A stretch of DNA of 64,000 nt from Nesterenkonia lacusekhoensis (GCF_017876395.1 NZ_JAGINX010000001.1:2170001-2234000); one strand, 5' to 3'. Counted from the first letter of the stretch, positions 16,449-25,036 are shown. Notes: a model not told the origin generated them from the letters alone. Translations and numbers: made by a program.

Positions 16449-17587
16449 TGAACGGTGCCGTCCCACTGCTCGTTGACGATCGCCTGGTTGGCCTCACGCT
16501 GCTCCAGGGTCGGCTGCGGAGCCTCGACGCCGTCCTGGCTGGGCAGCTCAGCCAGTGCTTCCTCATCCACAGTGCCGTCTTCGATCATGGCGTCCAGGCG
16601 GACCGGAGAGACATAGCCCTCCAGCAGGATGTTCTGGCCCTCATCGGAGAAGAGGAACTCGTAGAACAGCCGGGCCGCCGCCGGGTGCGGGGCATCCTCG
16701 TTGATGGAGGCGGCGTAGAAGGAAGCGACCTGACCGTCCTCGGGCAGGTTGATCTCCAGCTCGGCGCCGGTGTCCTCCTCGAGGTCATCGGCGATGGGCT
16801 GAAGCAGGTAGTCCCAGTTGATGACGATGGGGGTCTCGCCGGTCTCCACGGTGCCGGCGTCGGCCTCCACAGGGATCAGGTTGCCCATCTCGGAGAGCTC
16901 CCCGAAGAACTCGATGCCGGGCTCGATGTCATCGAAGCTGCCGCCGTTGGCCTCAGCCGCGGCGTGGACGATCATGAAGGATCCCTCGGAGGCGGTGGGG
17001 CTGGACGGAAGGGCGACCTGTCCGGAGTACTGCGGGTCCAGCAGGTCTTCGAAGTCCTCCGGGCAGTCGTCCACCCGGGAGGTGTCGCAGCCGATGGCGA
17101 TGGTGCCGCCCAAGTGGTTGATCCAGGTGCCCGATTCCGAGGTGTACTCCTCGCCGATGTCCTCGATGGTCTCCGGGGCGTACTCGGCCAGCAGCCCGTC
17201 CTCTGCGGCTTCCTCGGCGTGGCTGACACCGGTGTCCAGGTAGTCCAGGGAGCTGTCCTGACCCTGACGGTTGACCACCGCGTTGATCAGGTCCTGGCTG
17301 GATCCGGTGGAGGTGTCGTTGGTGATCTCGATGCCGTATTCCTCAGAGAACGCCTCGAGCAGCTCACCGTAGTTGGCCCAATCCTCGAAGAGGCCCATGG
17401 CGTTGAACTGGCCTTCAGCCTGAGCATCCTCGATCAGCTGCTCCATGCCGCCGCCGTCCTCCGCCGACGTGGCGTCACGCCAGTTCGCAGAGGCTTCCGT
17501 CTCCTCCCCTCCGCCTCCGCATGCGGTCAGGCCGAGGGTCACGACGCCGAGGACGCCGAGCAGCTTGGGGGTGTGGGTGCGAGTCAT
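16445..17587 (-). CDS. ABC transporter substrate-binding lipoprotein (Fe3+/polyamine/aminoethylphosphonate class)
   Basis: A 380-residue lipoprotein. The signal peptide ends in the lipobox LGLTAC (Cys 23), followed by a Gly/Glu linker. The mature part has features of periplasmic-binding cluster D proteins: LLEAFSEEYGIEITNDTSTGSSQDLINAV near the N-terminus, a DPQYSGQVALPSSPTA hinge segment and WDYLLQPIADDL. It is very acidic, which fits an extracellular protein of a salt-tolerant actinobacterium. It is the first gene of the importer operon, divergent from a GntR regulator. Ligand not determinable from sequence; an organophosphate or phosphonate is suggested only by the HAD and phosphatase-fold neighbours. 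Confidence 0.85.
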   Translation of the reverse strand: MTRTHTPKLLGVLGVVTLGLTACGGGGEETEASANWRDATSAEDGGGMEQLIEDAQAEGQFNAMGLFEDWANYGELLEAFSEEYGIEITNDTSTGSSQDLINAVVNRQGQDSSLDYLDTGVSHAEEAAEDGLLAEYAPETIEDIGEEYTSESGTWINHLGGTIAIGCDTSRVDDCPEDFEDLLDPQYSGQVALPSSPTASEGSFMIVHAAAEANGGSFDDIEPGIEFFGELSEMGNLIPVEADAGTVETGETPIVINWDYLLQPIADDLEEDTGAELEINLPEDGQVASFYAASINEDAPHPAAARLFYEFLFSDEGQNILLEGYVSPVRLDAMIEDGTVDEEALAELPSQDGVEAPQPTLEQREANQAIVNEQWDGTVQ

Positions 17588-17644
17588 CAGGGTGGGTGTC
17601 CTTCTGTGTCCAGTGCGGCCGGCAGGCCCTAGCGTTCTCTATCC

Positions 17645-17687
17645 TCACTAGTGAACTCCCCCAAGTCAAGTAGAAGATCACTAGTGA
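17645..17687. promoter_or_regulatory. Two identical palindromic operators for the GntR-type regulator
   Basis: The perfect palindrome TCACTAGTGA occurs at 17645-17654 and again at 17678-17687, with centres 33 bp apart, close to three helical turns. Both lie in the 189-bp region between the divergent binding-protein and GntR genes. Paired sites on the same helix face suggest cooperative binding or looping by the regulator. Confidence 0.75.
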
Positions 17688-17776
17688 AAATGACAGCTTG
17701 TCGGATAGAAGGTGACACAGTGGTGAACAGCAGCGAGCGACGTGGGGAATTCTGAACAACGCCGTAGACTGGAGCG

Positions 17777-18541
17777 ATGGCAACGTTCGCCTTCTCCAAC
17801 ATCGCCCAGGCTCTGCGCGATGAGATCAGCGCAGGCACCTATCCTGTGGGCTCTTCCCTGCCTTCAGAGCGTGAACTCAGCTCGCGCTTCCAGGTCTCTC
17901 CCGGGACAGTGCGCGTGGCATTGAAGGAGCTGGTGGCCGAGGGGACAGTGGACGGCATCCGCGGACGCCCCAAGACGGTCATCCGCATGCCGCGCCGGCA
18001 GGCCTCCTTCGACGAGTTCCGCAGCTTCGCCCAGTGGGCCCGGCAGCAGAGCCTGAACCCGGGCGGACAGGTGATCACCTCGGAATGGCTGATCGCCTCA
18101 CGGATGGATCAGGACCTGCTTCGAGTGCCCGCCGGGCAGCGGGTCTTCAGTGTGGTGCGCCTGCGCACCCTGGACGGCAGCAACGTCATGCTCGAGCACA
18201 GCCACTACCCTGAGTGGTTGGGCGAGATCGTCACACGGATCCCACACGACGTTGCATCGGTCACCTCGGTCCTGGCAGACGAACATGACGTGCACTTCAG
18301 CCATGCCGAACATGTCTTCGCCGCCGAGGGCGCGAAGTCCAAGGAGGCCGCACGATTGGGCGTCTCCCGCGGGACCGCCCTGCTGGTGCACCGCCGAATC
18401 TCCCGGGACCCTTCGGGGCGGCCGTTGGAATGGTCCACCGACCGCTACATCTCCGGGAAGATCATGGTCTCGGCCGGGTCCTCCTGGCATCACAGCCCGC
18501 TGCAGTGGACCGTCCCCGACACCGAGCCCTGGAACTCCTGA
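17777..18541 (+). CDS. GntR/HutC-family transcriptional regulator with UTRA domain
   Basis: A 254-residue protein. The winged helix-turn-helix covers residues 5-75 (IAQALRDEISAGTYPVGSSL, LPSERELSSRFQVSPGTVR, VAEGTVDGIRGR). The UTRA ligand-binding domain follows (VFSVVRLRTLDGSNVMLEHSHYP, ARLGVSRGTALLVHRRI, STDRYISGKIMVS). HutC-type regulators usually repress an adjacent uptake operon until a transported ligand or its metabolite binds. The two TCACTAGTGA sites in the shared promoter region are the likely targets. Start ATG 17777 is chosen from domain length. Confidence 0.9.
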   Translation: MATFAFSNIAQALRDEISAGTYPVGSSLPSERELSSRFQVSPGTVRVALKELVAEGTVDGIRGRPKTVIRMPRRQASFDEFRSFAQWARQQSLNPGGQVITSEWLIASRMDQDLLRVPAGQRVFSVVRLRTLDGSNVMLEHSHYPEWLGEIVTRIPHDVASVTSVLADEHDVHFSHAEHVFAAEGAKSKEAARLGVSRGTALLVHRRISRDPSGRPLEWSTDRYISGKIMVSAGSSWHHSPLQWTVPDTEPWNS

Positions 18542-18547
18542 GGCCAT

Positions 18548-19894
18548 TCAGCCCAGCTGACGGGCCGGGTGGTCCTCGGCCAGGCGCGGACCGGCGCCCA
18601 GCAGCTGCTCCCGCAGCGTCACCGGGGTCTCCGGGCGCTCCTCCAGCAGGCCGCGGCGCTTCAGTTCCGGGGTCACATAGTGTTCGAACCGCTCGAAGTC
18701 AGCCGGGCGCACCGCCGCGGAGATGTTGAAGCCATCCACTCCGGAGACCTGCTGGAAGTGCTCCAGCTGGTCCACCACCTGAGACGGATCACCCACGATC
18801 AGCGGACCGCGCCCGCCGATCGAGATGAACTCGGCGACGTCGCGCACCGTCCACCGCTGTGAGGGATCCTTGGTGAACATGGCAAGCGCCGACTGGTTGG
18901 CCTCAGTCTGGACATCAGCCACATAGTCCTCATCCCTGAGATCGGAGAGGTCGACGCCGGTCCAGCCGCCGAAGAGCGTCAGCGCCGCCTCAGTGTCCAC
19001 ATACCTCTTATAGTCGGCCAGACGCGCCTGAGCCTCTTCCTCGGTCTCGGCGACGACGACGGTCACCATCGCCGAGAACTTCACCGACTGCGGATCACGT
19101 CCGGCCTCCTTGAGAGCGGCGCGGGTGTCCTGGACCTGCTGAGCCAGCTTCTCCGGCTTGGCATTGATGACGAAGATCGCTTCCCCGTGGTCCACAGCGA
19201 ACTTCTGGCCGCGTGCCGAGGATCCGGCCTGGAAGAGCAGCGGAGTGCGCTGCGGGCCGGGGTGGGTCAGCATCTGGCCCGGCACTGAGAACCAGGGTGA
19301 GCTGTGCTCGATGCCGTGGACCTTCTCCGGATCGGTGAAGACGCCGGTCTCACGATCGGCCACCACCGCCCCATCCTCCACCGAGTGTTCGAAGAGCTTA
19401 TACATGACCTCGAGGAACTCATCAGCCCGGTCATAGCGCTCGTCGTGCGGGATCTGGCCCTCCATGCCCAGGTTCCGCGCCGCAGAGTCCTGGTAGCTGG
19501 TGACGATGTTCCAGGCGATCCGACCCTTGGTCAGGTGATCCAGTGTGGCGAAGCGCCGTGCCAGCAGATAGGGCTGCTCGTAGGTGACCGAGGCCGTCAG
19601 CCCGAATCCCAGGTGTGTGGTGGCTGCGGCCAGCGCCGGGATGATCACCTGCGGATCCAGCAGCGGGTACTGCACTCCCCCGCGGGCGGCGGCGTGGTGG
19701 CTGCTGCCGTAGACGTCATAGAGCCCGGGGACATCGGCCAGGAACAGGCTGGAGAACCCGGCCCGCTCCAGCGTCTGAGCCAGGGAGGTCCAATAGTCCA
19801 GCTGGTCGAACTCATCGATCCTCGACTCCGGATGCCGCCACAGCCCCGGGGACTGGTGGACCGGTACGAGCATGTCGAAGGCGTTGAAGTGCAT
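18548..19894 (-). CDS. Second NtaA/SnaA-family FMN-dependent monooxygenase (LLM class)
   Basis: A 448-residue paralogue of the enzyme at 9686. Landmarks are MHFNAFDMLVPVHQSPGLWRHP, RIAWNIVTSYQDSAARNLGM, YDRADEFLEVMYKLFEHS and LLFQAGSSARGQKFAVDHGE. It is the last gene of the metNIQQ-sfnB operon behind a SAM-I riboswitch, 2 bp after sfnB. This places it in oxidative C-S bond cleavage of an imported sulfur compound, probably with reduced flavin from the reductase at 31993. The two monooxygenases share fold and order of motifs but differ enough to suggest different substrates. Confidence 0.87.
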   Translation of the reverse strand: MHFNAFDMLVPVHQSPGLWRHPESRIDEFDQLDYWTSLAQTLERAGFSSLFLADVPGLYDVYGSSHHAAARGGVQYPLLDPQVIIPALAAATTHLGFGLTASVTYEQPYLLARRFATLDHLTKGRIAWNIVTSYQDSAARNLGMEGQIPHDERYDRADEFLEVMYKLFEHSVEDGAVVADRETGVFTDPEKVHGIEHSSPWFSVPGQMLTHPGPQRTPLLFQAGSSARGQKFAVDHGEAIFVINAKPEKLAQQVQDTRAALKEAGRDPQSVKFSAMVTVVVAETEEEAQARLADYKRYVDTEAALTLFGGWTGVDLSDLRDEDYVADVQTEANQSALAMFTKDPSQRWTVRDVAEFISIGGRGPLIVGDPSQVVDQLEHFQQVSGVDGFNISAAVRPADFERFEHYVTPELKRRGLLEERPETPVTLREQLLGAGPRLAEDHPARQLG

Positions 19895-19896
19895 GC

Positions 19897-21222
19897 TCAG
19901 TTCTTCTCCTCAGTCGTCCCCTGGGCATCAGTCTTCTGGGCATCAGTCTTCTGGGCCTCAGTCTTCTGGGCATCTCCGATGGCGTTGAGGCCCTCCGGCA
20001 GCGTGCCGTTGATCTCGTAGTCGCCGATCGAGCGTGCCCGGAAGACGATCGGATTATGGGTGGCGATCGTCTGGGCGTTGCGCCAATGCCGGTCCAGTGC
20101 CTTGGGCCGCATCGTCGCTGAGGCGCCGACGGTCTGGAAGAGCTCCTGAGTGACCCCGATGACCAGATCCGGGACTGTCACGTGGGCGCGCTCCACCGCG
20201 ATCTCGGCGTCGTAGACCTCTTCTGGCAGCTCACCGCTGAACCCGGGACGGTCTGTCCCGGCGGCCAGTCCCGCCGCCAGGGCCCGATCCTGGATCCGGG
20301 CCACCTCCAGCACAGTGGCTTCGGCGGCGAAGGTCTTGGCCGACATCGTGCCGATGATCTGTTGGATCAGCGGATCCTCCCTGAACAGCTGCCCGCTGCC
20401 GGAGGTGTTGAAGGTGCGCCTGCGTGTGGCCACCAGTGCGGCGGCGTCGCGGACCGCGGCCTTGGCCACGCCCACCTGGGCGGCCAACAGGTAGAGCTGG
20501 AAGAAGGCGGCCTCATGCACGGCCTCATGACCGCCGACCACACGGTCGAGCACTCCGTGCGGTGCGACCTCTGCGCGGTCGAACTCCGTGGTGCCGGTCC
20601 CGGTCAGCCGCTGGCCGAAGCCGTCCCAGTCGTCGTGGACGGTCACTCCCGGCGCATCCACCGCGACGACGGCGAACTTCCGCCCGCCCTCGGCCCGGGA
20701 GGCTGAGACTCGGGTGTAGTCGGAGAAGATCGTGCCGGTGCAGTAGAACTTCTCCCCGGTCAGCAGCGGCCGGCCGTCCTCCTCGGTGAGCACCGTGTTG
20801 AGCTCACCCAGAGCGTTGCCGCCCTTCTCCGTCGAGGCGTTGCCCACCGTCCTGCCGTCCAGCACCTGGCTGTACCAGTGGGCGCGGACCTCCTCCGGCT
20901 GGAAGCGGATGGCCTCCACGAACCCGAAGTGTCCGCGGTAGAGGTGGGCCACGTTGGAGTCGGCCTCGGCCAGGCGGATCAGTTCGGTCACCAGCTGCTC
21001 GATGCTCAGCCCCGGGCCGCCGTATTCGGCCGGCACACGCAGGGCGCCGAACCGCGCGGCGTCGAGCTGACGGACGGGTTCGAAGGGAAGCTCCCGCTCC
21101 AGCTCACGCTGGACCGCGCCAGCAGCGATCTCCTCCAGCAGCTCCTCGGAGAGCCGCGGAGCAGCGGCCTCAACAGGCCCCACCCCAGCAGCCGCGGCGG
21201 CGGATATGGTCTCAGTGCTCAT
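19897..21222 (-). CDS. SfnB/DszC-type acyl-CoA dehydrogenase-fold monooxygenase for sulfur acquisition
   Basis: A 441-residue flavoprotein. The N-terminal helical domain contains VRQLDAARFGALRVPAEYGGPGLS. The middle beta domain has LLTGEKFYCTGTIFSDYTRVSA and WDGFGQRLTGTGTTEFDRAEV. The C-terminal helices include FFQLYLLAAQVGVAKAAV. Such proteins (SfnB, DszC, DmoB-like) use reduced flavin and oxygen rather than acyl-CoA. The last 25 residues are four near-identical pentapeptides (DAQKT, EAQKT, DAQKT, DAQGT) encoded by a 15-bp tandem repeat at about 19915-19976. Its start overlaps the end of the upstream metQ by 11 bp. Confidence 0.84.
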   Translation of the reverse strand: MSTETISAAAAAGVGPVEAAAPRLSEELLEEIAAGAVQRELERELPFEPVRQLDAARFGALRVPAEYGGPGLSIEQLVTELIRLAEADSNVAHLYRGHFGFVEAIRFQPEEVRAHWYSQVLDGRTVGNASTEKGGNALGELNTVLTEEDGRPLLTGEKFYCTGTIFSDYTRVSASRAEGGRKFAVVAVDAPGVTVHDDWDGFGQRLTGTGTTEFDRAEVAPHGVLDRVVGGHEAVHEAAFFQLYLLAAQVGVAKAAVRDAAALVATRRRTFNTSGSGQLFREDPLIQQIIGTMSAKTFAAEATVLEVARIQDRALAAGLAAGTDRPGFSGELPEEVYDAEIAVERAHVTVPDLVIGVTQELFQTVGASATMRPKALDRHWRNAQTIATHNPIVFRARSIGDYEINGTLPEGLNAIGDAQKTEAQKTDAQKTDAQGTTEEKN

Positions 21223-22165
21223 TGACGTCCTCCCAGGCGGAATCGATGTCTCGGTCGAAGGCCGGGGTCAGCAGGCCGTCGAGATACTCGCCGTACCATT
21301 CCCGCACCTCATCGGAGTGATAGGCGGACTTCAGCGCCTCGTACTTCTCCGGCTCCTCCTCGCGGAATCCGGGGCGGGCGCAGACGGTCAGCGCGAAGGG
21401 CAGCGCCTCCTCCTCCGTCTCCATGATCAGGACCTCATCCGGCATGACATCGATCTCAGCGAGCAGGCGGGCGAAGCCGAAGACGGCGTCGACGTCGGGA
21501 TAGATCTGGCCCACAGACTGCTGATCCACCTCCACGAACTCCAGGTCCCTGGGGTTGGAGGTGATGTCGCGGGTGCTCAGCTCGGCCACCCACTTGGACT
21601 CATCGATCTCGATCAGACCGGCCCGCGCCAGCAGCCGGATGCCCCGTCCGTTGTTCGCAGTGTCCACCGGCAGTGCGACCTGGGCGCCGTCGGGGAGGTC
21701 CTCCAAGGAGTGATGCTGGGAGGAGTAGATCCCTGAGGGCTGTTCGAACATGAAGAAGATCGGTTCCAGATCGAGGTCGTTGTCCTCGTTGAACTGCCGC
21801 AGGTAGCTGATGTTCTGGAAGAAGTTGACATCGTACTCGCCGTTGTCCACTGCCGTGTTGGGCTGGATGATGTCGGTGACGTAGGTGGCATCAAAGGTCC
21901 ACCCTTCATCCTCGAGGATCCGCTCGGCGATCTGAGTGGGCTCCTGGAACGGGGCGTTCTCCGTGACGATGATGCGGATCCGCCGATCATCGCCCACCAG
22001 TCCGCAGGAGGCGGTGAGGCTCCCGACGCCGGCCAGCACGCCCAATCCGAGCACCCCGCGGCCAAACTGCCGGCGGGAGACCTCTGCGGGTCCGCCCGCA
22101 CTGCTCGCGCCAGCCGCACTATGTGGGCCAGTCGCCCTGTATGGTCCGGATGCACGGGGGCTCAC
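21212..22165 (-). CDS. MetQ/NlpA-family substrate-binding lipoprotein (Tat-type signal)
   Basis: A 317-residue protein. A twin-arginine signal (SRRQFGRGVLGLGVLAG) precedes a lipobox-like LTASC. The mature domain has the NlpA signature IRIIVTENAPFQEPTQIAERIL, GEYDVNFFQNISYLRQF, and DGAQVALPVDTANNGRGIRLL. It is a close paralogue of the protein encoded just upstream. MetQ proteins bind D/L-methionine. Its place with two flavin-dependent oxygenases suggests that at least one of the two binding proteins takes another sulfur compound. Start GTG 22165 overlaps the previous stop (GTGA). Confidence 0.85.
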   Translation of the reverse strand: MSPRASGPYRATGPHSAAGASSAGGPAEVSRRQFGRGVLGLGVLAGVGSLTASCGLVGDDRRIRIIVTENAPFQEPTQIAERILEDEGWTFDATYVTDIIQPNTAVDNGEYDVNFFQNISYLRQFNEDNDLDLEPIFFMFEQPSGIYSSQHHSLEDLPDGAQVALPVDTANNGRGIRLLARAGLIEIDESKWVAELSTRDITSNPRDLEFVEVDQQSVGQIYPDVDAVFGFARLLAEIDVMPDEVLIMETEEEALPFALTVCARPGFREEEPEKYEALKSAYHSDEVREWYGEYLDGLLTPAFDRDIDSAWEDVNEH

Positions 22166-23049
22166 GCCTGGAACTCTTCCCAGACCTCGGCGGCGTCGTC
22201 GATGGTGATGGAGTCGTCATAGTCCACGACGCCGCCCTGGTAGTCCTCGAACCACTGCTCCACCTCCTCGGACTGGAAGGCATCCTGGAGCAGCTCGGCC
22301 TCCTCGCTGGTGACATCCTCAGGGTTGACCGCCACGACGCAGGTGAAGGGTGTCCGCACCTCCTCGCGGCCGTCCTCGATGGCCAGAGTCGCGTCCTCGA
22401 CGTCGTGGCCGGCCTCAGCGACCAGACGGACGAAGGCGAAGCCGGCGTCGACGTCGGAGAGGGCCCGGGCGCCCTCCTGTTGGTCGGTCTCGATGAAGTC
22501 GAGGTCCTTCGGGTTGCTGGTGATGTCACTCTGGGTGAGTTCGATGACCGGGACGCTCTCATCGATCTCGATCAGCCCCTCGTCGGCGAGCAGCTGCAGG
22601 GCGCGACCGTTGTTGGAGGGGTCCACCGGCAGGTTGATCTGGGCACCGTCGGGCAGCTCGTCCAGGGAGTCATATTCCAAGGAGAAGAGCCCGGCCGGGG
22701 CGTAGTAGACGGAGAACGCCGGAGCGATCTCCGTATCGTTGGAGCGGTTGAAGTTGTCCAAGTAGGCCAGGTGCTGGAAGTAGTTGGCGTCGTACTCGCC
22801 GTCCTGCACCGACTGGTTGGGGATGTTGATGTCGGTGACGTAGCGGATGTCGAGCTCATAGCCCTGGTCCGCCAACTGGTCGGCCACGATCTCCGCAGGC
22901 TCCTGGAAGGGTGCGGACTCGGTGACGATGATGCTGATGGTGTTCTCATCGTCACCGGTCAGGCCGCAGCCGGAGGCGGCCAGCAGGGCGACCGCACCGG
23001 CTGCGGTCAGCGACAGACGGCGGACAGGGGCGTGCGAGTGATCGCTCAT
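22162..23049 (-). CDS. metQ: MetQ/NlpA-family substrate-binding lipoprotein
   Basis: A 295-residue lipoprotein. The signal peptide LSLTAAGAVALLAASGC ends in a lipobox (Cys 28). The mature domain shows ISIIVTESAPFQEPAEIVAD, DGEYDANYFQHLAYLDNF and DGAQINLPVDPSNNGRALQLL, as in methionine-binding MetQ. It is 84 bp downstream of metI and feeds the MetNI transporter. A second, Tat-exported paralogue follows it. Confidence 0.87.
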   Translation of the reverse strand: MSDHSHAPVRRLSLTAAGAVALLAASGCGLTGDDENTISIIVTESAPFQEPAEIVADQLADQGYELDIRYVTDINIPNQSVQDGEYDANYFQHLAYLDNFNRSNDTEIAPAFSVYYAPAGLFSLEYDSLDELPDGAQINLPVDPSNNGRALQLLADEGLIEIDESVPVIELTQSDITSNPKDLDFIETDQQEGARALSDVDAGFAFVRLVAEAGHDVEDATLAIEDGREEVRTPFTCVVAVNPEDVTSEEAELLQDAFQSEEVEQWFEDYQGGVVDYDDSITIDDAAEVWEEFQA

Positions 23050-23133
23050 GGGGTTCTGCTTTCGTGTTCGACGGACGCGCCTCAGCCTGTGACCGGGCTG
23101 GGCGTCAGGGGGAAGGTGCGGAGGAGAGACGTC

Positions 23134-23796
23134 TCAGACGCGTTTGTCGGTCAGGCTGGCCAGCCGTGTCCCGCCCCACTGGACCACAGTGACCAGCAGG
23201 ATCATCAGCACGATGGCCACCAGCATCACGTCGGTCTCGTAGCGGTAGTAGCCGTAGCGGATGGCGAAGTCGCCGATGCCGCCGCCGCCGACCAGCCCGA
23301 CCATGGCCGAGTAGGAGATGAAGCTGACGGTGGTGATGGTGATCGAGCCGATGATCGCCGGCTTGGCGTCCACCAGCAGGACGTTGCGGATGATCTGACC
23401 CCTGGTCGCCCCCATGGCGCGGGAGGCCTCCACTGCTCCGGTGCCGAGCTGGGTGATGTTCTGCTCGACCAGCCGGGCGAAGTACGGGATCGCGTTGATG
23501 GTCAGCGGCACGATCGCCGCCGCAGTGCCCACTGTGGTGCCCACCAGCAGGCGGGTGAAGGGGATGATCGCGATCAGCAGGATCAGGAACGGGAAGGACC
23601 GGATCGTGTTGACGATGCCGTTGACCACGGCATGGGTCTTGGGCAGCGGAGCGATTCCGCCCGGGGCGTGGATGAACAGCCAGATCCCCACCGGAGTGCC
23701 CAGCAGCACCGCCAAAGGGATCGCGACGCCGATCATCGCGAAGGTCTGGAGCATCGCCTCGCTGAACTCGGGCAGCAGCTGGATGACACGTTCCAT
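23134..23796 (-). CDS. metI: Methionine-type ABC transporter permease
   Basis: A 220-residue permease with five helices. The MetI signature EASRAMGATRGQIIRNVLLVDAKPAIIGS forms the cytoplasmic coupling loop. The first helices cover FAMIGVAIPLAVLLGTPVGIWLF and IVNTIRSFPFLILLIAIIPF. Start ATG 23796 overlaps the metN stop codon (TGATG). Confidence 0.92.
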   Translation of the reverse strand: MERVIQLLPEFSEAMLQTFAMIGVAIPLAVLLGTPVGIWLFIHAPGGIAPLPKTHAVVNGIVNTIRSFPFLILLIAIIPFTRLLVGTTVGTAAAIVPLTINAIPYFARLVEQNITQLGTGAVEASRAMGATRGQIIRNVLLVDAKPAIIGSITITTVSFISYSAMVGLVGGGGIGDFAIRYGYYRYETDVMLVAIVLMILLVTVVQWGGTRLASLTDKRV

Positions 23797-24650
23797 CAGC
23801 GGACACCTCCTGCTGCGGTGAGATTCTCCTCCACCCGAGGAGCAGGCGTGGGCGCGCTCTCTTCCGCACCGGCGGTGTGCCCGCCGCCGCGGTCCACGTT
23901 GATCCCATCGCTCATCAGGTAACGGCCGATGGAGGTCCTCGGAGTGAAGTCCTCGCGGTGCAGGTCAGCGGCAGGGAACTTCTCCACCAGCCGGCCGTCC
24001 TCCATGACCGCGACGTCGTCGGCCAGAGCCTTGATGACCTCCATCTCATGGGTCACGATCACCACGGTGATGCCCAGGTCCCGGTTCACATCGGCCAGGT
24101 ACTGCAGCACCGTCGCCGTGGTGAAGGGGTCCAGGGCAGAGGTGGGCTCATCGCAGAGCAGCACCTGAGGGCGGGTGGCCAGGGCACGAGCGATGGCCAC
24201 CCGCTGCTTCTGGCCGCCGGAGAGCTGGGCCGGATAGGCCTTGGCCTTCTCCGTGATGTCCACGATCTCCAGGGCCTCGGCCGCACGGGCCTGGCGGACG
24301 CTCTTGGAGCTCTCTCCCGCGAACTTCAGGGAGAGCTCCACATTCTGGGCCACTGTCAGGTTGTTCACCAGGTTGAAGCCCTGGAAGATCATGCCGATCT
24401 GGTGGCGAGCCTGGCGCAGCTCCTCCCCGTCCAGCGAGGTCAGCTCGGTGCCGGCGACCTCCACCTCGCCCGTGCTGGGACGCTCGAGCAGGTTGATGTT
24501 GCGCAGCAGCGTGGATTTTCCGGCACCGGAGAAGCCGATGATGCCTTGGATGCTCCCCTGCGGGATCTCAAGGCTCACATCTTCGACGGCGACCACCGGC
24601 TCCTTGCCGCGGGCGGCGAAGGTCGTGGTGACATGGCGCAATGAAATCAT
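23796..24650 (-). CDS. metN: Methionine-type ABC transporter ATPase
   Basis: About 284 residues. Walker A GFSGAGKSTLLR, signature LSGGQKQRVAIARAL, Walker B LLCDEPTSALDP and switch His IVTHEMEVIKALAD are complete. After the ATPase domain a short C-terminal part (DFTPRTSIGRYLM) is present, shorter than the full NIL/C2 regulatory domain of E. coli MetN, so transinhibition by internal methionine may be missing. ATG 24650 is preferred over a GTG at 24656 because GGAG lies 7 nt upstream of the ATG. It is the first gene behind a leftward SAM-I riboswitch. Confidence 0.92.
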   Translation of the reverse strand: MISLRHVTTTFAARGKEPVVAVEDVSLEIPQGSIQGIIGFSGAGKSTLLRNINLLERPSTGEVEVAGTELTSLDGEELRQARHQIGMIFQGFNLVNNLTVAQNVELSLKFAGESSKSVRQARAAEALEIVDITEKAKAYPAQLSGGQKQRVAIARALATRPQVLLCDEPTSALDPFTTATVLQYLADVNRDLGITVVIVTHEMEVIKALADDVAVMEDGRLVEKFPAADLHREDFTPRTSIGRYLMSDGINVDRGGGHTAGAEESAPTPAPRVEENLTAAGGVR

Positions 24651-24658
24651 GAACACTC

Positions 24659-24744
24659 TCCATCGTTCCTGGCGTTAGCACCGAGCCCCGAGGGGTGGTT
24701 GCTGCGACATCTTCGAGCCAGATCTCTCAGTCGCTCTGGATGGT
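24659..24744 (-). promoter_or_regulatory. SAM-I riboswitch upstream of metNIQQ-sfnB operon
   Basis: Read on the minus strand: P1 CCATC (24743-24739), GAGCGACTGAGAGATCTGGC, GATGTCGCAGCAACC, a CCCCTCGGGG P3 hairpin, GGTGCTAACGCCAG and the P1 3' strand GATGG next to AGAG. GCGAC pairs with GTCGC in P2, a compensated version of the GCGGC/GCCGC pair in the other two elements. The GGAG ribosome-binding site overlaps the last bases of P1. Confidence 0.92.
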
Positions 24745-24926
24745 CTCAGCCGATCAGCGGCGTGATCAGCTGATGTTCACTGTACGTCCTGCCACACCGA
24801 AGACGTCAAACGAGCCCCGCTGCCGGTCACATGACGTAAGAATCTCTGATCGAACATTTCTCCGCGTCTCAGAATGGGAGAGGCTTTTTGCCCACCGGGA
24901 GCCGATGCGCTTACTGTGGGCTGGTA
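24745..24926. promoter_or_regulatory. Divergent promoter region between two SAM-riboswitch operons
   Basis: For the rightward unit, TTGCCC (24888-24893) and TACTGT (24912-24917) with an 18-bp spacer form a plausible promoter ending about 10 bp before the riboswitch. The leftward promoter is not clear. An imperfect repeat of GATCAG around 24751-24772 could bind a regulator. Confidence 0.5.
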
Positions 24927-25024
24927 ACCATCCCGAGCGGCTGAGAGATCTGGCTCTGTGACGCCGCAGCAACCATCGGAGAGACGTCCTCTCCCCGAAA
25001 GGTGCTACCGCCAGGATCGATGGG
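24927..25024 (+). promoter_or_regulatory. SAM-I riboswitch upstream of the ssu-metY operon
   Basis: P1 CCATCC (24928-24933), GAGCGGCTGAGAGATCTGGC, GACGCCGCAGCAACC, a long P3 (GGAGAGACGTCCTCTCC), GGTGCTACCGCCAG and P1 3' strand GATGG (25019-25023) are all present. The ribosome-binding site GGGAG overlaps the P1 3' strand, and the ATG is at 25037. Confidence 0.92.
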
Positions 25025-25036
25025 AGTGATTTTCCT

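Noticed and set aside
22123-23922. A 599-codon open frame on the plus strand
   Set aside because: It is antisense to metQ and metI, which have signal peptides and family signatures in the other direction.
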